Below are positions 20,701-30,078 of a stretch of 64,000 nucleotides of DNA, one piece after another (the stretch's first letter is position 1; the number at the start of each line of letters is the position of its first letter). The position numbers and the translations under genes are program-made. The notes beneath the pieces are model-generated. The model had not been told where the DNA came from, searched no databases, and worked only from the letters and a program-made list of their open reading frames with translations. The DNA is from Coemansia sp. RSA 487 (taxonomy: Eukaryota > Kickxellomycota > Kickxellomycetes > Kickxellales > Kickxellaceae). The stretch is from NCBI GenBank assembly GCA_027577595.1, contig JANBRJ010000015.1, positions 62,001 to 126,000 of the forward strand. Direction: 5' to 3'.

Positions 20701-21048
20701 AACACAAACCTTGTTTTTTTTATGAAATCTTTTGCATATACTGGCCTTGTGGTTGATACATTTATTCCTTTCTTGCCGCAGTATATTGTGCAGCTTGCAT
20801 GCCTTTCTTTGCAACTGCGTCCAAAAATGCAGCTACAACAGGTTCAGTTCTTTCAAAAAAAATTGTCAAAGGGTTGTCAAAATATCCCAACGAAAGTAAA
20901 CCCACAACACATTTTCAGCTTTAGCTTCAAACTCAAAAATAAGCAGCTGCGCACAAGAAATTGTAGCTGAAAACGCTATTTATCAAAATGAAGATTAAAA
21001 TAAAACTAGAATCCCTATATTACGTGGTCTGTTATTAAATAAAAAAAC
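17788..21048. other. Gene-free region of 3.3 kb
   Basis: The first ~300 bp are the PUT1 promoter. The remainder is A/T-rich with many short open frames in all directions, none with a domain, a good start or coding-like composition. I looked by eye for tRNA B-box and T-loop signatures on both strands and found none. A short AAGTA-type repeat lies at 18621-18650 and poly-A tracts at 19464 and 19945. Confidence 0.5.
18621..18650 (+). repeat. AAGTA pentanucleotide microsatellite
   Basis: Four AAGTA units grade into AAAATA. Non-coding. Confidence 0.75.
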
Positions 21049-21402
21049 CTAGAGTATGTGATCTGGTTGGAGCGCAATCTTGCCCACCTCAGTGTTGCAA
21101 TTAACACAGTGATAAACACCCTCCTTGTACTTGTCAGAGAGCATCACATAGCACATAAGCGGTGTAAATATGCAACAGCCAATAATTGCCATTGTCTTTC
21201 CGTCGCTGGTTAGCTGCTTCTCTATTTTTACGAGGACTTGGTCCTTGCAGTGCGGGCAGTACATCCTGACAGGGCCGTCGCCAGGTTGGCCGCTAATCTG
21301 TCTTTCGCCTTGCTTCTCGTCCATACCCACAGGGCTGTGTGAAGCTGGTGGTGCTTGTGGTGGCGCATAGCCTGGGACATTTTGTGCGTTTTTCTGGTCC
21401 AT
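21049..21402 (-). CDS. LITAF-domain protein, cluster member 1
   Basis: 117 residues from the ATG at 21402. A Pro/Gln-rich N-terminus (GYAPPQAPPASHSP) leads to a LITAF-like domain: zinc knuckle MYCPHC (C49, C52), a hydrophobic stretch from about 70 to 88 (MAIIGCCIFTPLMCYVML) that would dip into a membrane, then YHCVNC (H98, C99, C102). LITAF/SIMPLE proteins are monotopic, zinc-bound proteins on the cytosolic face of endosomes and lysosomes (family knowledge). This is one of the two canonical members, with all zinc ligands present. It is followed upstream on the same strand by three relatives, so local duplication is likely. No intron. Confidence 0.85.
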   Translation of the reverse strand: MDQKNAQNVPGYAPPQAPPASHSPVGMDEKQGERQISGQPGDGPVRMYCPHCKDQVLVKIEKQLTSDGKTMAIIGCCIFTPLMCYVMLSDKYKEGVYHCVNCNTEVGKIALQPDHIL

Positions 21403-22001
21403 TGTTTAAGGGGGAAAATATATAGAGGATAAATGTCTATTAAAATAGAAATAAATGAATGAGAATAATTGACAAGTTAACCATTCTTTTCTTGCATCGT
21501 CCTGTCCATTTTGCTTTATACCAGAGTTGGATTCTTTCCCCTGGCGTTGTCACTAAAAGTTTCTTGCTCTCTTTTTCATCATTTGAAACGCAAGATGACA
21601 ACAATCTCATATTGTATTTTTATTCTTGGTCGCAGGTGCATCACCCTTTTTTGGCTCGAAAAACCTGCAGTTGGTTGTTGTCGATCCCTTTTCTCCAACC
21701 AACCATTACTAGAGAAGGGTTGTCAAAAAAAACCAATCCCCCAAATAAATAATCTGGTAGAAATGAAGGATACACTTGTCCAATGTCAAAAATCAAGGAT
21801 CCGCAAGCCAGACCGTTGCCAAAGACAACCAGCCCAATTGAAAATAAATCGATTCTAAAGAATGCAAACTGTGGTCCTCCCTGCCATGCAGACCATGTCA
21901 AAAAATCATGCTTGTGTGATCTCAGAATGGTGTAACTTTAGCCAAATCACATACATTTGTCGCGATCGGCGCTACAGAAGCTTGTTTTGTTTAAATAACG
22001 C
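21403..22001. other. Spacer between LITAF members 1 and 2
   Basis: 600 bp, A/T-rich. It contains the promoter of member 1 and the 3' flank of member 2. The open frames are not convincing. Confidence 0.5.
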
Positions 22002-22391
22002 TCACTGTGCTGTTCTCCTCCACCTACTTTGGCTGTTCCTTGGACGACTTTTTTGCTGCTTGTCCTTGGCTTTCTGGATGGTAGCATCCACAACATCTAC
22101 CTTCTCGATATCTCTCTTGCAAACACTACAAACATAAATAGGCTTATCGTTCGCACCTTCCATGATCGCAGAAGTCAGCCACATACTACGGCACCAGCAA
22201 GCTAAAAACAAAGCACAGCACTCTCCGGTCTCACTCAATTTATTTTCGACACAGGCATCCACTATGCACTTGCAGTTAGAACAAAAGAGCTTGGAGTGAT
22301 TCGCACCAGCAACTGGCGCTTGATTTGCTTGGGGTGGCAACGCTGCTGGGGTATAGCCCTGAACGTTTTCCTGTGCCTGACTCTTGTCCAT
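22002..22391 (-). CDS. LITAF-like protein, cluster member 2 (divergent)
   Basis: 129 residues from the ATG at 22391. It shares the N-terminal GYTPAALP motif with its neighbour, then FCSNC (C37, C40), a Cys-rich hydrophobic segment (about 57-77) and YVCSVC (C88, C91). The usual His before the second Cys pair is replaced by Val, so the zinc site is Cys4 without the canonical His. A basic amphipathic tail follows (IQKAKDKQQKSRPRN...), absent from members 1 and 4. The tail and N-terminus make it a sister of member 3. The endosomal role is inferred from the family only. Confidence 0.75.
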   Translation of the reverse strand: MDKSQAQENVQGYTPAALPPQANQAPVAGANHSKLFCSNCKCIVDACVENKLSETGECCALFLACWCRSMWLTSAIMEGANDKPIYVCSVCKRDIEKVDVVDATIQKAKDKQQKSRPRNSQSRWRRTAQ

Positions 22392-22863
22392 TTTGGTGCG
22401 AAGAAATCTACACTGTGTTAATAGGTATTAGTATTGTGACTTGGAAGCAGAGGAAATATTTTTACATGAAAAAAGGCAGATAGCTTGTAGGAAAGCCTTT
22501 TTTTTCTCCCAATTTCTTGCTGCCATTTTAAAGGCACAAAAGTCTTTGTGATAGTGGCAATAAAATCGATTGCTCTCCTGTCCTTTTGGCTGCGGGCAGA
22601 AGCACGGCGAATATGGCTTTTTTTTTGCCTTTTCATCAGATCCTTGGGATCATCTCTTTCGGAAAACTGTCTTTAGGCAGGATTTCCCCAAGAAAATCCA
22701 TTTCTACAAATTTCACATGTAGATCAATCCCATCACAAAAAGTTCTAATGAAGATCATACTACAGCAATTACATTTCGTAAGTGCCAACATGCGCGGAGG
22801 CTCCAGATGGTTGGAATAGGAGCGAGCAAACACATCCATGCTAAACAAAACTAATTGTCTCGC
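22392..22863. other. Spacer between LITAF members 2 and 3
   Basis: 470 bp, A/T-rich, with promoter sequence for member 2. Nothing else seen. Confidence 0.5.
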
Positions 22864-23259
22864 CTAAACGGCACTATTTGCATTGTTTTCTTCTGGCGGT
22901 TCTCTTGGCTGCGCGTTTTGTTGTTCGTCCTTGATCCTCTGGATTTCCGCATTTATTTTCTTCGCATTCCCGATATCATTCCAACAGACGTCGCAAATAT
23001 ACACAGGTTCTTTATTATCGTCATTCATAAGCGGAATCAGTGCCAGTATACCGCAGCAACAGCCTAAAGCTATGGCAGCACACTTTGCTTCATCGCTTAG
23101 CTTCCTTTCGACGTGAGCGTCGACAATACGCTTGCATTTGGGACAGAATATTCTGGAACGAAACGCGCTGTCTCCTGGCACCCGGCTTGCTTGGGGTAGC
23201 GAGGCTGGTGTGTATCCCGGAAGCTTGTCCTGTGGTTGACTTGGCTGGCTGTTGCTCAT
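22864..23259 (-). CDS. LITAF-like protein, cluster member 3 (divergent)
   Basis: 131 residues from the ATG at 23259; the two codons before it are open but start with GTG. N-terminus LPGYTPASLPQASR, then IFCPKC (C39, C42), a Cys/Gly-rich hydrophobic stretch (about 60-79) and YICDVC (C89, C92). As in member 2 the His before the second Cys pair is missing (Ile instead). The tail NAEIQRIKDEQQNAQPREPP resembles the tail of member 2 in position and pattern. These two paralogues probably arose by duplication after the His was lost. No intron. Confidence 0.77.
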   Translation of the reverse strand: MSNSQPSQPQDKLPGYTPASLPQASRVPGDSAFRSRIFCPKCKRIVDAHVERKLSDEAKCAAIALGCCCGILALIPLMNDDNKEPVYICDVCWNDIGNAKKINAEIQRIKDEQQNAQPREPPEENNANSAV

Positions 23260-23705
23260 TGACACGCAAAAAATATGTGGATAGCTTTAATATATTGGTA
23301 TTACTACAAAAGCCATAAAAATGGGGAACTGAAAGAGAGGTGGATGGTTTTCTGAGAGCTTTTTTTCCCAATATCTTGGCCGCACTTTTTAAAAAAACAC
23401 ACACATACATACACATACGTAATAAGCACATTCTGTAGCTCACATGGGGGTTGTCTCTTTCACGTTCTATCAGCAAACGCTGTTGTTCCTCTTTTCACTG
23501 TTTGCAGGTAAATACATGACAATAAAATATCTTGAAGCAACCATCCATCAAAAGATTGTTCTGCAAATCTAATAGGCGCCAATCACTTAAATGGCAAATC
23601 CTCAAAAGGCGGCTTCCTGTATCCTGAATTTAGAGCTAAATAAGGGTAGTGCAGATATGATGTGCCGCAGCAAAATCAAAACATTTGCAAATGATACGGC
23701 TACAA
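23260..23705. other. Spacer between LITAF members 3 and 4
   Basis: 446 bp, A/T-rich, with the promoter of member 3. The frame at 23602-23922 on the minus strand only overlaps the neighbour's coding sequence. Confidence 0.5.
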
Positions 23706-24206
23706 TTACATGTGCTCTGGACCCGGGTTCAATTTTGCTGTGCTTCCCAGTTTGGAATGACACACACCACAATGGTAAACATCGTCTTTGTAAGAATCGC
23801 TCAAAAGCGGTAACAGCGCAATCGGCCAAAAGACAAAACAAAGTGTCACGGTCAAGCAAATTGTTAGACCACTCATTTTCTTCTCGATGTAGGCTGGCAC
23901 TTTGCGATTGCAGTGCGAGCAATGCAGCATTGATGAGTTTACTGTTTGTATATACCGTATATTTGCCCCTGGCCCATGCTGAGGACCAGCGCTCGGCATT
24001 CCTTGTTGGTGACCTGCAAAATCCTGTGTTTGGACGGACTGGGGAGGCTGGTACGACGGAGGCGGGTCTCTAACTGGTCCGCTCTCGAGTACGACGCTGT
24101 TATCCATCGGTCCGTGAGGCATTGGCATTGACACTGCATTTCTTTGTGGGCCATCGGTATAAAAGTAGCTCGTGTTCTGTTGCTGGTATTGGTTCTTATC
24201 ATTCAT
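23706..24206 (-). CDS. LITAF-domain protein, cluster member 4
   Basis: 166 residues from the ATG at 24206. A long Gln/Pro/Gly-rich N-terminal region includes a PPPSY motif (48-52), a recognised docking motif for WW-domain ubiquitin ligases (NEDD4/Rsp5) in LITAF relatives. The domain itself has LHCSHC (C96, C99), a strong hydrophobic segment (about 113-135, including LCFVFWPIALLPLL) and YHCGVC (H145, C146, C149), so the zinc site is canonical. Of the four it is the closest to animal LITAF, with PPxY, domain and short tail. Likely on endosomes (inferred). No intron. Confidence 0.87.
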   Translation of the reverse strand: MNDKNQYQQQNTSYFYTDGPQRNAVSMPMPHGPMDNSVVLESGPVRDPPPSYQPPQSVQTQDFAGHQQGMPSAGPQHGPGANIRYIQTVNSSMLHCSHCNRKVPAYIEKKMSGLTICLTVTLCFVFWPIALLPLLSDSYKDDVYHCGVCHSKLGSTAKLNPGPEHM

Positions 24207-24684
24207 GTTTATCTTTTTACCTAGGTCAAGCGATTAGAATAAGCTATACAAGTAAAAAAAAATAAAATGTACTGAAGAATAACTCGACATGAATATAAAC
24301 AAGTAGAAAATAGGAAGAGAAAGCAACAGTTTTCAACACCCTATTAAGCAAAATGTGATAAAAATTTGTCAAATGCCTTCTTTTTTTCCTTGACAGCAAG
24401 AGCCGAAATATTGTGTCGAAATTAATGCATGCAGATATGCATCAAGCCTGCACCCCGCATGATGCAACCAAGTATAGATCAAATTAACTGGCATTTGACA
24501 AGATCGCACGTATATTGGTTACTAATGATTCAGAGGAGAAAAACAAAACGAACCACAGAACCACATGTTTGTTTCTTTTTATGGGACTAATATTGTATCT
24601 TTTGTTATAGTGCAAATATTGCGCTTTTATTTAACAAGTCAAATCTAGTGCCAATACAAATTCAATAAAGCCGACAAACACTAG

Positions 24685-24912
24685 CTAAAGAAATACGTTT
24701 ATTAGAGACAGGCTAAAAAGTTCGCTACAACCATCATTGGTAACGCCGAAGGCCTGCAAGCGGGCACCTGGCGGATCTGCTTGACTGCACATGGGAAGGC
24801 CAGGGGCAACAGTGCGTTGCTCTGCGAGCGAACATTGAGCTTCCTGCGCTTTCAACGTAAGGCTTTTGTAAATATTAGCGTCAAATAAGCAGAATTGTGG
24901 CTTTGAAAGCAT
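24685..24912 (-). CDS. Uncertain 75-residue ORF
   Basis: It starts with ATG at 24912 and lies in a locally G/C-richer patch, unlike its surroundings. The middle reads like a Cys/Pro/Gly-containing secreted-protein segment (LPMCSQADPPGARLQAFG), but there is no signal peptide and no recognised family. It could be one exon of a decayed gene or chance. Confidence 0.2.
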   Translation of the reverse strand: MLSKPQFCLFDANIYKSLTLKAQEAQCSLAEQRTVAPGLPMCSQADPPGARLQAFGVTNDGCSELFSLSLINVFL

Positions 24913-25259
24913 TGCCCCTCCATTCCGAATCTTACATTACAAGAGCCAAGTCATGGTAAAAACATAATATGTATAGAACATCAGCATAAAACATGTGAAA
25001 AGATCTGAGCAATTGTTCAGCTCATCAAAATGGCGTGCTTAAAGGAACGTGTGAGATACGCTACACTGTAAAAATTTTGATATGCCGGATTGCCTGTATA
25101 TATTCCATAAACATTTGGCTAATTTTCAGAGCTGATTCTGGAACAAAAATTTATACGTTATGCACGACTCCTTAAGCACTCAAAGCAGCAACTTTGATTC
25201 GGTAGTTGGATTCAGTACTTTGAAAATTGCACTTTACCGGATGGCGAAGCTGACAATGG

Positions 25260-25271
25260 GACATATAAAAA
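25260..25271 (+). promoter_or_regulatory. TATA box of the decayed secreted-protein gene
   Basis: ACATATAAAAAG, 40-50 bp before the leader-peptide frame. Confidence 0.4.
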
Positions 25272-25310
25272 GCCCTCGATTGCACATATGAGCAGCCTCA
25301 AATAGCTGAA

Positions 25311-25851
25311 ATTTTGAATTGCATCTTAGGCGCCGCATTGTTATTAGTTATTGCGTACAAGTTTCAAAAGACACTTGCCGACGCCAAATTCGCCCAGGAT
25401 GACGATGGAGTCACCACCAGCATAAACAGCGATTGCGCTGTTTGCAGCACGCACGACGTCAGCAAGATGTCTTCTTTTGGTGGTTCGCCTGGTAAGTTGT
25501 GCAGTAGCGCAGATAACTTTGTTATTGGAGTGGCGCCAGAATTGGCAGCTTATAGTAATAGCCGGAGCGGATCACAAAAAAGCAACATCGAATCCTGCTG
25601 TATCTATTCCTTTACCTTTCGTGCCTCACTCTGAATAAAACTTCTGCACTGTAGTGATAAACAACAACAGTAGCAGTATCTCAGATGACGGCGATTGCGA
25701 CAGTACAAGTAATGCAAAGGCAACTTGCAAGCCTGAAGTACAATGAATTATCCGGAATTCGTGTGTAAAGGGCAAGAGTAAGAATGGCAAGTGCTCCGGG
25801 GGCAACAAATCTCAAGGCAAAAAGTCAAAAAGCAAGCGTGGCAAGAGATAG
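25311..25851 (+). pseudogene. Decayed gene for a small secreted Cys-rich protein
   Basis: A frame from 25311 to 25599 encodes a hydrophobic leader (LNCILGAALLLVIAYKF) and a Cys- and Ser-rich body. A 55-bp intron (25600-25654, GTATCT...TGTAG) joins it in phase to a second frame running to a TAG at 25851 and ending in a Lys/Gly/Ser-rich tail. A TATA element sits 40-50 bp upstream at 25260-25271. No ATG opens the frame; the codon where it would be expected is ATT. One in-frame TGA lies in exon 2 at 25744. With promoter, leader, intron and coding-like composition intact, I read it as a recently lost host gene. Non-AUG initiation plus a shorter product is the alternative. The family is not recognised. 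Confidence 0.42.
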
Positions 25852-28062
25852 GGCTGCTGACTGTAAACGTATCTTTGCCGTTTTTATCTTTTAGTTTCTT
25901 TCTAGCTTAGCCCCTGTTTTAAATTCAATGTGTATTATTTAAAAACACTTTTAAAAGTTAATGCCGATGAAAGAATGCTATAATATCTGTTTTTATAGTC
26001 AAATGCGCTTTTTTAAAACACACTGGCATATAGTATATCGGGAATGTAATCAGATCCACATGTATCACAAACACAATTACGAAAGGATCAAAAAAAGTTA
26101 CACGGGTATCTCCATTCAATCGAATAATCCACATGTGCTGTTGTTTTACAGAACACCAAAATACTGTTGCCAGAATAAAAAAAGTCGATGAGAGCCAGGA
26201 CAATGCGCGCAGGAATACGGGTGCAATGGAAAAATGGAAATGAAATCAACCACAGAACGAAGCCAAGTGACTCAGCTGTGCTTCCCGTATTTTCCCGTAG
26301 TATACCTTTTCCTACATTCATTCATATTTGCAAGATTACGACATTCACACGCAAGAAGAAAAAAGGTTCCCATCTCCCTTGCCTCCCTCTTCCTTCATCT
26401 ATCACGTATTGTCCCCATGTCACGGAGAATCAACCTCAGTTGAACAAGTATTGTCTGCCATTATATTTCGTCTGTTTCTTTTCTTTTTCTTTTGCAGCGT
26501 AGGTCACAATGTCCCCCTCTTTCTATTATAGTTCCTGTGTTCCAAACTCCCCCTTGTGACAAAACGCAAGGTACGGGTCGACCTTGCCTTTTTTTCTGCC
26601 ATTGAACTTTTTTTTTCATCTTTTTGGTGACCACTACATTTTCCCCTTTAGGTTGTGGAACAAGTGCGGCGTCAGCACATTTGTGAACTTCCACACCCAC
26701 CTTGTTACATTATTTGTGGAATAGTATAACAGCATATAATGTCTTTATTTATTGTACAAACCGTGACATCATGAAAAGGCACTATTGCCAGTTCTGTATA
26801 TTGAAAATATTCGAGCAACTACGCGTCACATTATTCTCTATTTCTTTCTTGCCCTTGCGCTTGCAAATATCATAGATGCTGTAATACTTTTAACAAGCCT
26901 CTTCCTCCATTGCTTGATTGTACTCTTTCGCCTCAAAATCGAAACAACAATACAGTACATGGTTCTGAAAGGTGGTGCTAAAATTATTTTGATGCTATTA
27001 CCCCCCCTCTTATTTTAAACAAAGTTCTCGAGAGAAAAGCATGCCTGGAAGATGCTTATTCAGCTTTATTTTTCTTTTACTGTCATTGTCATGCTTTCTC
27101 AATCCCTGGTTGCTTTTACCAAATGTGGGTATAGCAAAATCGGACAACAATTTGCTTTTTAGGAACAAGTGATGTGCTGAACATGTATTGTCTGTGACAT
27201 GTCTGTGTGGACCCCTATTATTCTCCTGCTGGAAGCTTGTTCCACAATATGCTTAGCTATCTTTTTATCACATATTTTTGGTTTGCCTTGTTTCTCATGC
27301 TTCCATAAATGGCAATATGTCAACTATTAGTAGTGTCAAATTTGCTATTTTCAATAGAGATTAGCATATGTATATTATTGATTAGGCTTGTTTGGATGTA
27401 AATAATATAAAACAGATGAATAAAGCTGATGATATGTTGAAAATGCCGCCTATGCGCTTGATATATGATAAAAGAAACCAAAAAGAAAAGAGAGATTGCG
27501 CTCGGTACAAATAGCTAATTTGGATAAAATATCCTCCAGCAATCTCCATACATGCTTCGGATGCAAATATGGCAGACTAAACTAGCCACAACATAAGAAC
27601 GGGAGGCCAAAAAGGTTGGCTTTTCCGCTGTTGATTGTTACGATTCTACAAATGCAAAATAGTCAGGGCTTCTTTATCGCGACACCCTCCTGTATAGAAG
27701 AGCTACATTGTGTCCCGCTTGCTCCTCGTGCACTTGTACCAGGTCATGTGCATAAGGACATGTATATGTACAGACATCTCTAGACATCACCGCCCATCCT
27801 TACTCTGCTGGAACGGTGGCAATACCCGCGTACTTGCCTCAACGTAATTGGAGAAGATGGAAATACCTGCATACTGAAGACAAACACTCTGCGGACAAAC
27901 TACGAGGGTAGATGATGATGCATGGTATGAGAATAGAGAAAGATTTGCGAGGCAGATAGCATGCCACGCCATGCCAGGCACAGGGAGGCACCACCTCATT
28001 ATTTTTCATTTCCTGATACCCGAAATACGGCTACAATTGAGTGCAATCCCGGAGCACAACAA
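25852..28062. other. Gene-free region of 2.2 kb
   Basis: A/T-rich with scattered short frames. No domain, RNA gene or repeat that I can support. Confidence 0.5.
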
Positions 28063-30078
28063 TTAGTCCCTGAACGAGTCCCTGCGGCGTGGAATCGGCT
28101 GTAAAAGGTGATCCACTCCGGTTGCAGACAGCGACATGGAGGAAGACACTGGGCGCTTGTCTGCCACATCCTGCACGCCACCGCCGTTGTTATCGTTGCT
28201 GTTACCAGGAGACATCATCTGCCGATAGTCCTTTCCAAGCACCTCGGAGAGCGGCGGAAGCTGTGGACGCGAGGTGCCGTTGCTGGTGAAAGGCAGGGGC
28301 CTCGACATTGCTATTGGCGACACCGAAGCAACTGTTGCTTGTGCTGTAAAGGAGCGAGATTCGCGTGGTGAACAATGCGCGGCACCTTTATTGTTCTCCA
28401 GATGGTTGTAGTGCGGCGGGTTGTGTGCCGGATATGCAAACGAGGCGGTTGATGAAATCGGGACAGACATGGGTGTTATCAGTGCTGTAGAGCAACCAGG
28501 CATGTTTATGTTTGCAGCAGCGCCGTTCTGGGCGGTGTTAGTCGTGGGCTGGGGCGGCGACGACAGCACCATCCTGCTGTCGCTGTTATGACTGCCGGCA
28601 TTGAAGTCGCCACGCTCTGCCGCGGCGGCAATGATCGTGCTGCTTGCCGAGCCGACCATTGTTGTCTTGGTGCTATTATTGCAGTGAGTGGTCATATCCG
28701 CTTTCTTCTGTGCATATATTGCCAGTGAGTGTGTTTCTGCACCTGCACTGGCCGGATGCATTTCTGCTGCATAGGGCGATGCTGCAGAAACGTATGGTTG
28801 TGCCGACACCCGCATAGGCTGTTGGGGTGTTGTTGGCGATCCAAGCGAGGGTGTGGTAGTGGACGCATCCATACGAGTGTGTTGAGTTGCACAGTTTGCT
28901 GGCGGGGATACTCCTAGCCCACTTGGCTGCTGTCCAGCTGCCGAGGATACCGCTGGCGGCGCTTGCTCATGCATCACTCTGTTCTGCCCGATTCCTGCTG
29001 GCAATTCCTGTTCAAACTTTTGCGCATCGCCTGGGTGTCCGGAAGGTCTCCACGACTCCTCGCCAGGAGTATATCCAGCATGAGTTGTTGGTGACAGCGA
29101 CGGCGGCATTTGGGGATTCGCCGAGTAATGGCCGCCAGGAGGCACTTGCGGGACTATGTTTGGTTCATGGTAATCAGCAGCGCCATTCGCAAACGGCCGA
29201 GCAAACGGCGGGGAGCAGTTGGCGCCGCGTGGAGAAAAGTGGCTCTGCAGTGGTATTCCATGGACTGATTCATAGCTACCGGAGGTGGTGGTATGCTGAT
29301 AGCTCCGGGCGTAGGGATGTACATTATTGTGAGGGCTGCTGTAGCCGTTGTGCCGTGCCGCAACTGACGATGGTGGGTGGTACGCGACGCCAGGACTGTG
29401 CATGTATTGCGACGACGATGGCGGCGGAGGCGGGCGAATCCTGATAGCGCCTGTGTTTGCCATGTAGTCTCCGTACGACGAGTACGAGTCATAGTTGTAG
29501 CTGCCCGGCTGCTGGAACGCTGGATCGATTCTTAGAGGAGCGCCGTTCTGTGGAATGTCGGGGTGGTGGGGAACACCAAAATGCGAGCCCATCATGTGCG
29601 GCGGCGGAGGCGGTGGCGGAGACATTGGCAAGCGTCCAGGAATGGCGTACTGTGGGTAGTATCCGTGGGGGAGGGACCAATGCGAGCGGGTGCTGTAGGG
29701 CATGGTACCGTCCATCAGCGCCAAAGCCCTGGGGCGTGGGCCACGCTTGCGGTTGGAGGGCTGGTAAATACACGGCCAGTTGAACTTGGCGCAAGTCCGG
29801 CACGCGGGACGGCCGCCATCACATTTAACCTTCCTTTGTCGGCATGTGGTGCATGCAAGTGACAGACGCTTTCGGACAGGCACAGTCTTGTCATCTTTCT
29901 TCTCGGTCGCAGCAGACTCCCGTGCTGCAGCAGTCATGCTCTTTGACGATACCGAGCCACCAACGCTGGTGGGTTTTAAAGATTGCACTGTGCCGATTAT
30001 TTGCTGCTCCTGCTGGCGATGCTGTAGTGATAGAGCCTGCGACCTCGAGGAAGCATGCTGTGTTTGTGCATCTGACAT
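28063..30078 (-). CDS. Zn(II)2Cys6 fungal transcription factor
   Basis: 671 residues from the ATG at 30078 (A at -3). The frame is open for 51 more codons upstream but has no ATG there. A basic leader (PVRKRLSLA) precedes a perfect Zn2Cys6 cluster with Cys at 76, 79, 86, 93, 96 and 103. It binds two zinc ions and usually recognises CGG triplets. After it comes a basic linker (NRKRGPRPRALAL) and then about 550 residues of low-complexity Pro/Ser/Gln/His-rich sequence with polyproline runs. I see no fungal-specific transcription-factor domain (the usual middle homology region). The protein is therefore a short-type regulator with a disordered activation region. Target genes cannot be read from the sequence. 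It lies alone between large gene-poor spacers. Confidence 0.9.
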   Translation of the reverse strand: MSDAQTQHASSRSQALSLQHRQQEQQIIGTVQSLKPTSVGGSVSSKSMTAAARESAATEKKDDKTVPVRKRLSLACTTCRQRKVKCDGGRPACRTCAKFNWPCIYQPSNRKRGPRPRALALMDGTMPYSTRSHWSLPHGYYPQYAIPGRLPMSPPPPPPPHMMGSHFGVPHHPDIPQNGAPLRIDPAFQQPGSYNYDSYSSYGDYMANTGAIRIRPPPPPSSSQYMHSPGVAYHPPSSVAARHNGYSSPHNNVHPYARSYQHTTTSGSYESVHGIPLQSHFSPRGANCSPPFARPFANGAADYHEPNIVPQVPPGGHYSANPQMPPSLSPTTHAGYTPGEESWRPSGHPGDAQKFEQELPAGIGQNRVMHEQAPPAVSSAAGQQPSGLGVSPPANCATQHTRMDASTTTPSLGSPTTPQQPMRVSAQPYVSAASPYAAEMHPASAGAETHSLAIYAQKKADMTTHCNNSTKTTMVGSASSTIIAAAAERGDFNAGSHNSDSRMVLSSPPQPTTNTAQNGAAANINMPGCSTALITPMSVPISSTASFAYPAHNPPHYNHLENNKGAAHCSPRESRSFTAQATVASVSPIAMSRPLPFTSNGTSRPQLPPLSEVLGKDYRQMMSPGNSNDNNGGGVQDVADKRPVSSSMSLSATGVDHLLQPIPRRRDSFRD

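Larger units (their letters stand above)
24207..25310. other. Spacer downstream of the LITAF cluster
   Basis: About 1.1 kb, mostly A/T-rich. It contains one G/C-richer island at about 24720-24860 inside a 75-codon minus-strand ORF, listed separately. A TATA-like ACATATAAAAAG lies at 25260-25271 before the decayed secreted-protein gene. Confidence 0.5.
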
